Shown here piece by piece: positions 37,209 through 46,515 of a stretch of 64,000 bases of DNA. The DNA comes from Kribbella sp. VKM Ac-2569 (GTDB lineage Bacteria; Actinomycetota; Actinomycetes; Propionibacteriales; Kribbellaceae), in NCBI RefSeq assembly GCF_004216905.1, contig NZ_SGXJ01000001.1, positions 186,001 to 250,000 of the forward strand, in the 5' to 3' direction. Both the position numbers and the translations under genes were made by a program. Under the pieces are notes generated by a model, which saw only the letters and a list, made by a program, of their open reading frames with translations, made no database searches and was not told where the DNA came from. Each line of letters starts with the position of its first letter. Positions within the stretch are counted from its first letter, which is position 1.

Positions 37209-38707
37209 CCGTCCGCCAGCACGTCGCTGAACGTCCCCGCGACCGCGATCGCGTTGAGGACGGCGGCCGCCTTCGTCCGGCACTCGGCGTCCTCCGCGGC
37301 CGGATCCGAGTCCGCGACGATCCCGGCCCCGGCCTGGACGTACGCCGTACCGCCACGGAGCACCGCGGTGCGGATCGCGATCGCGGTGTCGGCGTCACCG
37401 GCGAAGTCCAGGTAGCCGACCACACCGCCGTACACGCCGCGCCGGGTGACCTCGAGTTTGTCGATGATCTCCATCGCGCGCGGTTTCGGTGCCCCCGACA
37501 ACGTGCCAGCGGGGAACGCTGCGGTGAGCGCGTCGAAGGCGGTCATGCCGGCCTTGAGTTGCCCGGTGACCGTCGATTCCAGGTGCATCACATGGCTGTA
37601 GCGGCGGACGTCCATGAAGTCGACGACCTCGACCGTGCCGGGCGCGCAGACCTTGCCGACGTCGTTGCGGCCGAGGTCCACGAGCATCAGGTGCTCGGCG
37701 CGTTCCTTCGCGTCCGCGCGCAGCTCCTCCTCCAGCGCGTGGTCCTCCTCGGGCGTCGTGCCACGGCGTCGGGTGCCGGCGATCGGGTGCAGGATCACCT
37801 TGTTCTCGGTGACCTTGACCAGGGCCTCCGGGCTGGAGCCGACGATGTCGAAGCCGTCGAGGCGGACCAGGTACATGTACGGGCTGGGGTTCGAGCGCCG
37901 CAGCACCCGGTAGATGTCGAGCGCGGAGGCGCTGCTCTGGAGCTCGAACCGCTGCGAGACGACGATCTGGAACGCCTCGCCCGCACGGATCTCTTCCTTC
38001 GCGTGCTCGACCGCTTGGCGGTACTCGGCGCTGGAGCGCTGCCGGTGCGGGTCCGGCTGGGCCTGCCGGTCCGCGTGGACGACGTACGACGGGGTGGGTC
38101 GGGCGAGGTCGCGCTCCATGGCGTCCAGACGGCGTACGGCGTCTGCGTAGGCCTCGTCGACGCGCTCGTCGGAGTCGTCCCAGTTGACCGCGTTCGCGAT
38201 CAGCCAGATCTCGCCGGTCTCGTGGTCGAGGGCGGCCAGGTCGGTGGCGAACAGGAACGTGAGCTCGGGCAGGCCGAGGTCGTCGGTGGTCGTGTCCGGC
38301 AAGCGCTCCAGGCGGCGTACGGCGTCGTACCCCAGAAAGCCGACCATGCCTCCGGTCAGTGGCGGCAGGTCGGGCAGCCGCGGCGTGTGCAGGATCTCGA
38401 GCGTCTCGCGGAGTGCCTTCAACGGGTCGCCGGTCTGCGGCAGGCCTACCGGCGGGTTGCCGGTCCAGACGGCCTCGCCGTTGCGTTCGGTGAGTGTCGC
38501 GGACGAGCGGACGCCGATGAACGAGTACCTGGACCAGACGCCTCCGTTCTCCGCCGACTCCAGCAGAAACGTGCCTTCCCGTTCGGCCGCGAGCTTGCCG
38601 TACACACCGATCGGCGTCTCCGCGTCGGCCAGCAGCCGCCGCGTCACCGGGATGACGCGGCGGTCCTTCGCGTACTCGCGGAACGTCTCGAGCGCCGGCG
38701 CCGTCAC
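37205..38707 (-). CDS. trpE: Anthranilate synthase component I
   Basis: 500 aa. Converts chorismate to anthranilate with ammonia from a TrpG subunit, not encoded here. Chorismate-binding core motifs [42 protein letters not shown] and [14 protein letters not shown]-terminal feedback-inhibition segment [18 protein letters not shown] includes the Leu-Glu-Ser motif of Trp-sensitive enzymes. GTG start overlaps the hisI stop (GTGA). Confidence 0.95.
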   Translation of the reverse strand: MTAPALETFREYAKDRRVIPVTRRLLADAETPIGVYGKLAAEREGTFLLESAENGGVWSRYSFIGVRSSATLTERNGEAVWTGNPPVGLPQTGDPLKALRETLEILHTPRLPDLPPLTGGMVGFLGYDAVRRLERLPDTTTDDLGLPELTFLFATDLAALDHETGEIWLIANAVNWDDSDERVDEAYADAVRRLDAMERDLARPTPSYVVHADRQAQPDPHRQRSSAEYRQAVEHAKEEIRAGEAFQIVVSQRFELQSSASALDIYRVLRRSNPSPYMYLVRLDGFDIVGSSPEALVKVTENKVILHPIAGTRRRGTTPEEDHALEEELRADAKERAEHLMLVDLGRNDVGKVCAPGTVEVVDFMDVRRYSHVMHLESTVTGQLKAGMTAFDALTAAFPAGTLSGAPKPRAMEIIDKLEVTRRGVYGGVVGYLDFAGDADTAIAIRTAVLRGGTAYVQAGAGIVADSDPAAEDAECRTKAAAVLNAIAVAGTFSDVLADG

Positions 38708-39036
38708 GCTGCCTTCACCTCGATCTCGCCGTGCTCGAAGCAGCTGCGGGTCCCGGTGTGACAGGCCGGGCCTTCCTGGTCGACGAGGACGAGCAGGGTG
38801 TCGGCGTCGCAGTCGACGAGGATCTGCTTGACGTGCTGACGGTGGCCGCTGGTTTCGCCCTTCACCCAGTACTGCTGCCGGCTGCGCGACCAGAACGTGC
38901 TCCGCCCGCTCTCCGCGGTACGGCGCACCGCCTCGGCGTTCATCCAGCCAACCATCAGGACCTCGCGCGTGTCGTACTGCTGCACCACTGCCGGGATCAG
39001 ACCGGCCGCGTCGAAGGTCAACTCGTCGATAATCAC
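38704..39036 (-). CDS. hisI: Phosphoribosyl-AMP cyclohydrolase
   Basis: 110-aa histidine-biosynthesis enzyme opening the adenine ring of phosphoribosyl-AMP. Zn ligands in DCDADT and CHTGTRSCF; central [20 protein letters not shown] is the family hallmark. The GTG start is chosen by comparison with known N-termini; a frame to 39102 crosses the divergent promoter. First gene of the trp chain. The his-trp link is common in actinobacteria. Confidence 0.92.
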   Translation of the reverse strand: MIIDELTFDAAGLIPAVVQQYDTREVLMVGWMNAEAVRRTAESGRSTFWSRSRQQYWVKGETSGHRQHVKQILVDCDADTLLVLVDQEGPACHTGTRSCFEHGEIEVKAA

Positions 39037-39066
39037 CCACCCATTGTCCCCGATCCGGGGTTGCCT

Positions 39067-39095
39067 TCTGACCACGGTCCCGAACTTGCGAAGAT
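39067..39095 (+). promoter_or_regulatory. Leaderless promoter of the dipeptidase gene
   Basis: -35 TCTGAC (39067-39072), 17-bp spacer, -10 GAAGAT (39090-39095), then 6 nt and ATG at 39102. Confidence 0.4.
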
Positions 39096-39101
39096 GACCC
39101 A

Positions 39102-40199
39102 ATGAGTCGGATCGAGGCGTTGCTGGCGGAGCATCCGGTGATCGACGGGCACAACGACCTGCCGATCGCGTTCTACGGGCTGTGCGGGTACGACCTGGAC
39201 GCGTACGACCTGGCCGGCCCGGTGCCGCAGCTCCACACGGACCTCCCGCGGCTGCGCGCGGGCCACGTGGGTGCGCAGTTCTGGTCCCTGTGGGTGCCGC
39301 AGGACGAGCACGCGGTACGGCGTACGTTCGAGCAACTCGACTTCGTCCGGCGGCTCGTCGAGCGGTTCCCGTCGGACCTGCAGCTCGCCTCGTCGGCCGA
39401 CGACGTGGACGCGGCGATCAAGGCCGGCCGGGTCGCGTCGCTGATGGGGATGGAGGGCGGCCACTCGATCGGTGAGTCGCTCGGCGTGCTGCGGGTGATG
39501 CGCGCGCTCGGCGTGCGGTACATGACGCTGACCCACAACAACAACGTGTCCTGGGCGGACTCGGCCACGGACGAGCCGGTGCTCGGCGGGCTGAACGAGT
39601 TCGGCGAGGACGTCGTCCGGGAGATGAACCGGATCGGCATGCTGGTCGACCTCTCGCACGTCTCCGCGGACACCATGCGGCACGCGCTCCGGGTGACGAC
39701 CGCGCCGGTAATCTTCAGCCACTCGTCCTCGCGTGCGGTCTGCGACGTACCGCGGAACGCGCCGGACGACGTCCTCGAGACGCTGACCGGCAACGACGGC
39801 GTCTGCATGGTGACGTTCGTGCCGTACTTCGTCTCGCAGGCGTACGTCGACTGGCTCGACGGGATGCACGCGCTGGCGAAAGAGCACGGCCTCGAGGGAA
39901 GCGAGCATCGCGAGAAGGTCGAGTCGATGTACGGCGTTCCGCGGCCGGAGATCACGCTCGCGGACGTGGTCGAGCATGTCGAGCACGTCCGCGAGGTGGC
40001 GGGCGTCGACCACATCGGTCTGGGCGGCGACTACGACGGCTGCCCGGAGTTCCCGGTCGAGCTGCCGGACGTGGCGTCGTACCCGGTGTTGTTCAGCGCG
40101 CTGGCCGACCGCGGCTGGAGCGACGAGGAGCTCGGCAAACTTGCCGGAGGCAACATCCTGCGCGTTCTCCGCGCCGCGGACGACGCAGCGACTGCTTAG
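39102..40199 (+). CDS. Membrane dipeptidase (peptidase M19)
   Basis: 365 aa, zinc dipeptidase of the renal dipeptidase family. Metal ligands in DGHNDLP (HxD), MEGGHS (Glu), DLSHVS and FSHSSSR (His), and catalytic-region GLGGDYDG. No signal peptide, so probably cytosolic. Hydrolyses dipeptides, perhaps including D-amino-acid forms. The start fits a leaderless promoter. Its stop overlaps that of the convergent GNAT gene by 4 nt. Confidence 0.9.
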   Translation: MSRIEALLAEHPVIDGHNDLPIAFYGLCGYDLDAYDLAGPVPQLHTDLPRLRAGHVGAQFWSLWVPQDEHAVRRTFEQLDFVRRLVERFPSDLQLASSADDVDAAIKAGRVASLMGMEGGHSIGESLGVLRVMRALGVRYMTLTHNNNVSWADSATDEPVLGGLNEFGEDVVREMNRIGMLVDLSHVSADTMRHALRVTTAPVIFSHSSSRAVCDVPRNAPDDVLETLTGNDGVCMVTFVPYFVSQAYVDWLDGMHALAKEHGLEGSEHREKVESMYGVPRPEITLADVVEHVEHVREVAGVDHIGLGGDYDGCPEFPVELPDVASYPVLFSALADRGWSDEELGKLAGGNILRVLRAADDAATA

Positions 40200-41062
40200 G
40201 CGTCCCGGTACTGGGAGCGGATCTCGTCCTGGGGTTCGAGCCCGGCGGCCTGGTACGTCGCGACGGCGCCGACGTTCGTTGCCGGGGTGACCGTGTAGAC
40301 GCTGGACGAGCCCATCTCCTGGAGTGTGCGGGCGCAACCGAGGACCATCGCGGTGCCGTACCCGCGGCCGCGGTGCAGGCGGTGGACGCCCATCGGCTCG
40401 ATGTAGCCGGGGCGTCCCTCGCCGGCCGACCACACGGTGGCGGCGGCAACCGATTCGCCGAGGTCGTTGCGGAGCACGAGATCGCGCGCGTCGGCGTACG
40501 GCAGGCCGTCGGCCATCGCGAACCAGCGGTCGTCGGTGAACGTCGACCCGTCGAACGACGCCCGCTGTACGGCGGTCCGCTCGTGGGCCTCCTCCGCGCC
40601 GATCACGTCGATCCGGACACCCGGATCCGGCACCGGGTCGGTCAGGTCGCGCCACACCGGGACCCACGGCGCGTCCGCGTTCCAGCCATCCTTGAACAGC
40701 AGGTCCTGGACGAGCGCTCCCATCGGCGTCTCGACGTACACCTTGCCCTCGATCAGCACACCCCTCGCGGGCACCGACACGTCCTCGGCGATCCGCTGCG
40801 CCAGCTCCTCGTCACGCTGCAGGTCCGGCGCGATCGACATCCGCAGCCAGTCCGGCTCGTCGAGCATCCCGATCGCGACGATCTCCCCGCCCCGCCGCCA
40901 GATCCGCGTCGCCGCCGCCGTCCGATCCTCCCCGAACCGCCAGAACCACCCGAGATCCCCCGGATGCAACTGCGACGCCACCCCCTCCCGCTGCCACTCC
41001 CGCAGCACCCCAACAACATCCCCCAACTCCCCAACCCCCGCCGTACCCATCTCAATACCCAT
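40196..41062 (-). CDS. GNAT family N-acetyltransferase
   Basis: About 288 aa. A C-terminal GNAT domain with motif [17 protein letters not shown], preceded by a diverged N-terminal half, so a two-domain architecture is likely. Substrate unknown. The start is not certain: ATG at 41062 or 41050. The open frame continues to 41188 through a copy of the 57-bp repeat, which I exclude. Confidence 0.78.
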   Translation of the reverse strand: MGIEMGTAGVGELGDVVGVLREWQREGVASQLHPGDLGWFWRFGEDRTAAATRIWRRGGEIVAIGMLDEPDWLRMSIAPDLQRDEELAQRIAEDVSVPARGVLIEGKVYVETPMGALVQDLLFKDGWNADAPWVPVWRDLTDPVPDPGVRIDVIGAEEAHERTAVQRASFDGSTFTDDRWFAMADGLPYADARDLVLRNDLGESVAAATVWSAGEGRPGYIEPMGVHRLHRGRGYGTAMVLGCARTLQEMGSSSVYTVTPATNVGAVATYQAAGLEPQDEIRSQYRDA

Positions 41063-41102
41063 CCCCCGATCACACACCATCCCCCCGCCACCCCGCACCC
41101 CA

Positions 41103-41122
41103 CTTTGAGCCCGCACCAACCA
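41103..41122. repeat. Half copy of the 57-bp repeat
   Basis: CTTTGAGCCCGCACCAACCA matches columns 1-20 of the full element beginning 31 bp downstream at 41134. It has lost its right arm, or the full element arrived beside it. Confidence 0.6.
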
Positions 41123-41133
41123 CGTCACCCCCA

Positions 41134-41190
41134 CTTTGAGCCTCCACCAACCAAAATCCGTCGCGAGATTTGGTTGGCCCGTGCTCAAAG
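41134..41190. repeat. 57-bp palindromic repeat, copy B
   Basis: Arms CTTTGAGC / GCTCAAAG and CCAACCAAA / TTTGGTTGG around ATCCGTCGCGAGA. It lies between divergent genes, so it cannot be only a terminator. Confidence 0.75.
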
Positions 41191-41255
41191 ACGTTTTCCA
41201 CAGGGCGGTGGGTAGCGGGATGCGGGGCGGGGTGGGGAGGAGGGAGGGTTGGTGG

Positions 41256-42263
41256 ATGGATCGGCTTGGGTACGACGTGCGGGAGCGGCTGGCTGTGGTT
41301 GCGCGGACTCCGCAGCGGCGCGCGGTCCTGCGTGAGCTCGGGCTCGGTGACGCCGACCTCCGGCGACTGGTACGGCGTGGCGCTCTGCGACACCACCATG
41401 GCCGTTATGTCGACGGGCGTCTCGACGAGCAACTCGCGGCGATCGCCTGTGCACATGCGGCGTACCCGGGCTCGGTCGTGAGTCATTTCAGCGCCGCCCG
41501 GCTCGCAGGCATCCCGGTGTGGTCCGACGGCGTCCGCCCGGGTGGCGCCCCGATCGATGCCGCGTGGCTGACCCGCCCACCGGAGGCCCCGCGCAATCAG
41601 CGACGCGCGGACATCGTCGTACGGCGTGCCGGCCTGACGGCTGCTGATCTCGCAGGTCACGGTTGGTTGCCCGTCACCCGCGTCGCCAGGACCGTGGTCG
41701 ACCTGGCCCGCGAGCTGCCGCTGCGCGAGTCGATTGTCACTGTCGACGGCGCATTGCGGGCCGGCACAACGATGGAGGAGCTGCACGCGGTTGCCGAACG
41801 CCAGCAGCATTGGCCCGGCATCCGGCGAGCGCTGTCGGCCATCGCGTTCGGCGACCCCGCGTCGGAGTCCCCTTTGGAGTCGATCGCCCGGGCCAGGTTC
41901 GCGGCCGCCGGTCTGCCTTCTCCCGTTCTCCAGGTGCAGTTCTTCGACGGCTTCGACTGGATGCTCGAGCGGGTGGACTTCTGGTGGCCCTGGTTCCGCA
42001 CGGTCGGGGAGGCGGACGGGCTTGCGAAGTACGAAGCGAGCAGCCCGGAGGAGCGTCGGCGTCTGCTGCGCAGGAGCCACCGGCGTGACCAGCGGCTCAG
42101 TGACCGTGGAGTCGAACTCGTTCACTTCGGTTGGGAGGACGTGGTCGATCCGAGGTCGGATCTGATCGATCGCTTCCGAGCGGCCTTCGCGCGCGGCGAG
42201 GCCCGTCACACCGAGCCGCCCCACTGGCGTACCGCTCCGCCGCCGACCGTGGATGCCGCGTGA
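41256..42263 (+). CDS. AbiEi-antitoxin-like N-terminus with nuclease-like C-terminus
   Basis: 335 aa. The N-terminus has a winged-helix pattern of AbiEi-type proteins (LGLGDADLRRLVRRGALRHH then GRYV). The middle reads ARTVVDLAREL-LRESIVTVDGAL, and the C-terminus has PLESIARARF, an aromatic strand (MLERVDFWWPW) and GEADGLAKYE, an arrangement like the PD-(D/E)xK/DUF559 nuclease fold. Widespread in actinobacteria without known function. No toxin gene lies next to it. ATG preceded by a GGAGGAGGGAGGG tract. Confidence 0.72.
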   Translation: MDRLGYDVRERLAVVARTPQRRAVLRELGLGDADLRRLVRRGALRHHHGRYVDGRLDEQLAAIACAHAAYPGSVVSHFSAARLAGIPVWSDGVRPGGAPIDAAWLTRPPEAPRNQRRADIVVRRAGLTAADLAGHGWLPVTRVARTVVDLARELPLRESIVTVDGALRAGTTMEELHAVAERQQHWPGIRRALSAIAFGDPASESPLESIARARFAAAGLPSPVLQVQFFDGFDWMLERVDFWWPWFRTVGEADGLAKYEASSPEERRRLLRRSHRRDQRLSDRGVELVHFGWEDVVDPRSDLIDRFRAAFARGEARHTEPPHWRTAPPPTVDAA

Positions 42264-42320
42264 CCTTGAGCACGGATCAACCAGTTTCGAGGCGCGTCCG
42301 TGGTTGGTGGGTGCTCAAGG
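42264..42320. repeat. 57-bp palindromic repeat, copy C
   Basis: Starts on the base after the AbiEi-like stop codon. Arms CCTTGAGCAC / GTGCTCAAGG are perfect, inner arms CAACCA / TGGTTG. The centre has diverged from copies A and B. Confidence 0.75.
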
Positions 42321-42386
42321 AAGGTTTGTGATTTCGGTGGTCGGGCACGGGGCGTGGGCTAGTGACAATCGACGGATGGAGTGGCT

Positions 42387-42701
42387 GTGCTGACCCTGAC
42401 TGAGAACGCGACGCTGGTGATCAAGAGCATCACCGGGGTCGAGGGCGCGCCGGACGGGGCCGGGGTGCGGATCTCGCAGGAGAACCCGGCGGATCCGGCG
42501 CTCGCGGTGACCACGACCGAGGCTCCGCAACCGGGTGACCAGGTCGTCGAGGAGGCGGGTGCCCGGGTCTTCCTCGAGCAGAACGCCGCGAACGCGCTCG
42601 ACGACAAGATCCTGGACGCGGCGGTCGACGACAAGGGCGGTGTCGAGTTCCTGCTGGTACCGCAGCCGGGCCCGAGCAATGGCGCAGCCCCGACCCCCTG
42701 A
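42387..42701 (+). CDS. HesB/IscA-like protein lacking the conserved cysteines
   Basis: 104 aa. N-terminus LTLTENATLVIKSI and the middle GVRISQENP, VVEEAGARVFLEQNAANALDDKILD follow the A-type Fe-S carrier fold. The three Cys that bind the cluster (C, then CxC) are absent; no Cys occurs at all. It cannot bind a cluster in the usual way. The GTG is chosen because GGAG is 5 nt upstream; GTG 42381 is the alternative. A short -10-like GACAAT lies at 42364-42369. Confidence 0.75.
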   Translation: MLTLTENATLVIKSITGVEGAPDGAGVRISQENPADPALAVTTTEAPQPGDQVVEEAGARVFLEQNAANALDDKILDAAVDDKGGVEFLLVPQPGPSNGAAPTP

Positions 42702-42720
42702 GCAACAACGTTTGGTGCGT

Positions 42721-42755
42721 ACCGAGGAACGGGTAGTGACTTCCCGTTCCTCGGT
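42721..42755. terminator. Bidirectional terminator between convergent genes
   Basis: Perfect 13-bp stem ACCGAGGAACGGG / CCCGTTCCTCGGT with a 9-nt loop, 19 nt after the HesB-like stop and 5 nt before the ABC exporter stop. Confidence 0.8.
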
Positions 42756-42760
42756 CCGTG

Positions 42761-44557
42761 TTAGAGAGCGCTGCGCTGGGCGATCCAGCTGTCGTGCAGC
42801 CGGGTGTAGACCCCGCCTGCATTGACGAGTTCGGCGTGCGGGCCGCGTTCCACGATCTCGCCCTCGTCGAAGACCAGCACTTCGTCGGCCGCCTCGGCCG
42901 TCGACAGGCGGTGCGCGATGGTGACCGACGTACGGCCGGACATCAAACGCTCCAGTGCCGCGTTCACCCGCACCTCCGTGCCGGGGTCGACCGCTGACGT
43001 CGCCTCGTCGAGCACGAGCAGGTCCGGATCGGCGATGTTCGCGCGTACCAACGCCACCAACTGCCGCTCCCCCGCCGACAGCGACTCGCCGCGCTGACCG
43101 ACCGGCGACTGCAGCCCGTCCGGCAACGACTCCAGCCAATCCGTCAGCCCCAGCGACTCGAACGCCGTGACCAGCTCCGCGTCCGTCACCTCGGGCCGCC
43201 CGAACCGCACGTTCTCCGCCAGCGACGCGTCGAACAGGTACCCGTCCTGCGGCACCATCACGACCCGCTCCCGCAGCGACTCGAACGAAATCTCGCGAGC
43301 GTCCACCCCGTCCAGCCGCACCGCCCCGGATGTCGGATCCATCAACCGCGTCAGCAACTTCGCGAACGTCGTCTTGCCGGACCCGGTCTCCCCGACCACC
43401 GCGACCCGCCGGTGCGGTTCGATCCGTACGTCGACGTCGCGCAGCACCAATTCGCCTTCCGGATAAGCGAAATCCACGTCGTCGAACTCGACCGTGACCG
43501 GCCCGCGCGCCTGTTTCACGCCGTCCTCGCCCGGGTCCGCGACGTCGGCCGGCGTCGCGATCACGCCGAGCACCCGCCGCCATCCGGCGAACGCACTCTG
43601 CGCGTCGGTCAGCACCTGCGTGGCGATCTGCACCGGGTCCGAGAACAGCGCCACCAGGAACATGAACGCCAGCAGCTCACCGAGCGTCGCCTGCTTGTCG
43701 ATGCCGAGCAGTACGCCGACCGTCAGGACGCCGGCGTTCGCGAGACCGGCGGCCAGACCACCGATCGAGAACGTCACACCGGTGAGCGCCTGTGCCCTCG
43801 TCGCCGTATGCCGGTAGTCCTCGATCGACGCGTCGATCCGGTCCTGTGTGCGCTGCTCGATCGCGTACGAGCGGACCACCTGCGCGCCGACCACCGGCTC
43901 CGCGATCGCGGACAGCATCTCGCCGACCTTCGCCCGCACCACGCCGTACGCCTTCGACATCGCGCGCTGCAGGTACTTCAGGCTGGCGAACAGCGGGATG
44001 AAGCAGGCCAGCACGACCAGCGCGAGCTGCCACGAGTAGAAGAACATCACGACCGTCGCGAGCACCATCTGCCCGATGCTGACCAGGAAGATGAACCCGC
44101 CGAACTGTAGGAACTGCGACACCGTGTCCACGTCCGACGTGACCCGGCTGACCAGCGCCCCGCGCCGCTCGGTGCTCTGGGTCAGCACCGGCAGGTCGTG
44201 CACGTGCCGGAACGCCTTGATTCGCATCGTCGCCAGCCCGTGCTCCGAGTTGACCGCGAGCCGCACGGTCGTCAAGTACGACGCTCCCGCGGTGAGGATC
44301 ACGCCCAGCGCGCAGATCAGGCACATCCAGGCGACGTACGACATGTCCGGACCGCCCGCGCCGGACAGGCCCTTGTCGATCGTCTGCTGCACGGCGATCG
44401 GTACGACGATCCGTCCGCCGGTCATCGTCAGCGCGAGGAGCCCGGTCAGCCACCACCCACGCGCGAGCTCGGGCGAGACCTTCAGGCCGTCCTTCAGGGT
44501 CTGCAACCCACCCGCGTTGTCGCCATGGTCAAGCCGGGACGCTTCCGCCGCGCTCAC
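42761..44557 (-). CDS. ABC exporter half-transporter (catalytic subunit)
   Basis: 598 aa; six-helix membrane domain (about 30-330) fused to an ATPase domain. Walker A GETGSGKTT, Q-loop MVPQDGY, signature LSAGERQL, Walker B LLVLDEATSAVD with the catalytic Glu, and H-loop IAHRLSTA. With the upstream gene it forms a heterodimeric multidrug or lipid exporter of the TM287/288 or BmrCD kind. GTG start overlaps the upstream stop (GTGA), which indicates equal production. Confidence 0.92.
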   Translation of the reverse strand: MSAAEASRLDHGDNAGGLQTLKDGLKVSPELARGWWLTGLLALTMTGGRIVVPIAVQQTIDKGLSGAGGPDMSYVAWMCLICALGVILTAGASYLTTVRLAVNSEHGLATMRIKAFRHVHDLPVLTQSTERRGALVSRVTSDVDTVSQFLQFGGFIFLVSIGQMVLATVVMFFYSWQLALVVLACFIPLFASLKYLQRAMSKAYGVVRAKVGEMLSAIAEPVVGAQVVRSYAIEQRTQDRIDASIEDYRHTATRAQALTGVTFSIGGLAAGLANAGVLTVGVLLGIDKQATLGELLAFMFLVALFSDPVQIATQVLTDAQSAFAGWRRVLGVIATPADVADPGEDGVKQARGPVTVEFDDVDFAYPEGELVLRDVDVRIEPHRRVAVVGETGSGKTTFAKLLTRLMDPTSGAVRLDGVDAREISFESLRERVVMVPQDGYLFDASLAENVRFGRPEVTDAELVTAFESLGLTDWLESLPDGLQSPVGQRGESLSAGERQLVALVRANIADPDLLVLDEATSAVDPGTEVRVNAALERLMSGRTSVTIAHRLSTAEAADEVLVFDEGEIVERGPHAELVNAGGVYTRLHDSWIAQRSAL

Positions 44558-46335
44558 GCTGATACCTCTTCCTCGTCAAGTTCCGCCTCTTCCTGGCGGC
44601 GCTCGGCGTCCTTCTCGTACGCGTCGACCAGGTCCCGATAGGCCGCCGTCGAAGCCTGCAGTTCGGTGTGCGTTCCGTGCGCCTGAATCCGGCCTTCGTC
44701 GAGGAACAACACCTCGTCGGCGAGCGAGATCGTCGCCTTCCGGTACGCGATCACCAGCACGGTCGTCGCCGCCCCGGAGTCCTCCTGTACGGCGGAGCGC
44801 AGCCCGGCCAGGATCCGCGCCTCGACCTGCGGGTCCACCGCGCTCGTCGCGTCGTCGAGGATCAGCAACCGCGGCCGCCGTACCAGGGCCCGCGCCAGCG
44901 CGATCCGCTGCCGCTGCCCGCCGGACAGCGTCGTACCGCGCTCGCCGACCTTGGTGTCCAGCCCGTCGCCCAATGCCTTCACGAAGCCGTCGCCCTGCGC
45001 GATCCGCAGCGCGTCCCACACGTCGTCGTCGCTGTAGTCCCCGCCGAGCGTGATGTTGCCGCGGATCGTGTCGTCGAACAGGAACGCGGTCTGCGCCACC
45101 AGCGCGACCGATCCGGCGAGCTCGTCGCGCGCCAGGTCCCGCAGGTCGATCCCGTCGATCTTCACCGCACCCTGCTCCGGGTCGACGAGCCGGGTCAAAA
45201 GCGTCGTCATCGTCGACTTCCCGGCCCCCGTCGGGCCGACGACCGCAACGGTCCGGCCGGGCTCGATCGTGAAGTCCACGCCGGCGAGTACGTCGCGCTC
45301 CGGCAGGTACCCGAACCGGACGCCGGCGACCTGTAGCCGGGCCGCCTTCGTCGACGTCAACCGCGCCTCGCCGTACTCCGTCCCGCCTTCAGCCGTCAGC
45401 ACCCGCTGCACGCGGTCCCATCCGACGACCGACCGCGGAAGCTCACCGAGCACCCAGCCGAGCGCCCGGATCGGGAAGCCGATCAGCGTGAACAGGAACG
45501 CCACCTGGACCACGTCGCCCGCGTCCGCGCCACCGGACCGCACCCGCCCGACGCCGACCAGCAGCACCGCGAGGACGCCGAGTCTGGGCAGGCCGTCGAT
45601 CACCGGGTCGAACATGCCGCGGGCCTTGTTCACCGCGATGTTGGCGTCCCGGAGCGCGTACGTCGGCGTGCGGAATCGCTCCGTCTCGGCGGCCTCCCGG
45701 CCGAGTGTCTTCACCACCAGCGCGCCGTCGAACGACTCGTGCGCGACCTCGGAGACGTCCGCGCGGAGCTGTTGCGCCCGGGTCGCGAGCGGCTGCAGGT
45801 ACCGCTGGAAGATCACGTTCGCGACGAACACCAGCGGGAACACCAGGCAGCCCACCAGCGCCAGCCAGACGTCGGCCGCGAACATCGCGATGGTCGCGAA
45901 CACCAGCATCGCGATGACGCCGATCGCCATCGGCAGCGGCGCGATCACGAACCAGGTCGACTCCACGTCGGCGTTGGCGTTCGACAGCAACATGCCGGTC
46001 GAGTGCTGGTGGTGCCACTCCAGCGGCAGCTTCAGGTACTGCCGGGTGACCCGGCGGCGGTACGTCGCCTGCAGGCGGAACTGCATGACACCAGCTCCGA
46101 GCCGCCGTCCGACGACGCCGATCGCGTTCAGGATCGCGATTCCCATGAACAGCGAGATCAGCGCCGCGATCGTGCCGCCGGTGGTGTCACCGCGCTCGAA
46201 CGACGGGCGGATCAGGTGATCCGTGGACCAGCCGAGCGCCCAGCCGCCGGCCACGGTCATCGCGCCGTACAGCATGGCGGCGAGCACGGACAGCGCGAAA
46301 ACGCCCGGCTCCTCCCAGATCGCGACCCGCAACAC
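44554..46335 (-). CDS. ABC exporter half-transporter (degenerate-site subunit)
   Basis: 593 aa; membrane domain then ATPase domain. Walker A GPTGAGKST and signature LSGGQRQRIAL are intact, but the catalytic Glu after Walker B is Asp (LLILDDATSAVD) and the H-loop His is Tyr (VIAYRKATI). So its Walker A/B side is predicted not to hydrolyse ATP, while its signature serves the partner's competent site, or vice versa. The GTG at 46335 has AGAGG 7 nt upstream; the longer frame to 47082 runs through another gene. Confidence 0.9.
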   Translation of the reverse strand: MLRVAIWEEPGVFALSVLAAMLYGAMTVAGGWALGWSTDHLIRPSFERGDTTGGTIAALISLFMGIAILNAIGVVGRRLGAGVMQFRLQATYRRRVTRQYLKLPLEWHHQHSTGMLLSNANADVESTWFVIAPLPMAIGVIAMLVFATIAMFAADVWLALVGCLVFPLVFVANVIFQRYLQPLATRAQQLRADVSEVAHESFDGALVVKTLGREAAETERFRTPTYALRDANIAVNKARGMFDPVIDGLPRLGVLAVLLVGVGRVRSGGADAGDVVQVAFLFTLIGFPIRALGWVLGELPRSVVGWDRVQRVLTAEGGTEYGEARLTSTKAARLQVAGVRFGYLPERDVLAGVDFTIEPGRTVAVVGPTGAGKSTMTTLLTRLVDPEQGAVKIDGIDLRDLARDELAGSVALVAQTAFLFDDTIRGNITLGGDYSDDDVWDALRIAQGDGFVKALGDGLDTKVGERGTTLSGGQRQRIALARALVRRPRLLILDDATSAVDPQVEARILAGLRSAVQEDSGAATTVLVIAYRKATISLADEVLFLDEGRIQAHGTHTELQASTAAYRDLVDAYEKDAERRQEEAELDEEEVSA

Positions 46336-46503
46336 CCCGAAACCTCTCCGGGTGACGCCGCCCTTGTCTGGGACGCGGGGGCCTGGGGGTCGCCTCCCAG
46401 ATGGCGCAGTCGGGACAGGCAAGACACACTCCAGGGCAGTCAGGTGCATACACGGGACACAGGCATGACAACGATTGACATTCTGCCATTCCCTCCCGAC
46501 AAC

Positions 46504-46509
46504 TACGAT
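46504..46509 (+). promoter_or_regulatory. -10 box for a leaderless TIGR03085 gene
   Basis: TACGAT followed by 6 nt and GTG at 46516. A TTGACA at 46475-46480 is 23 bp upstream, too far to be the standard -35. Confidence 0.35.
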
Positions 46510-46515
46510 CGAGTT

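Noticed and set aside
46475..46480. TTGACA as -35 of the TIGR03085 gene
   Set aside because: The spacer to TACGAT is 23 bp, too long for a standard promoter.
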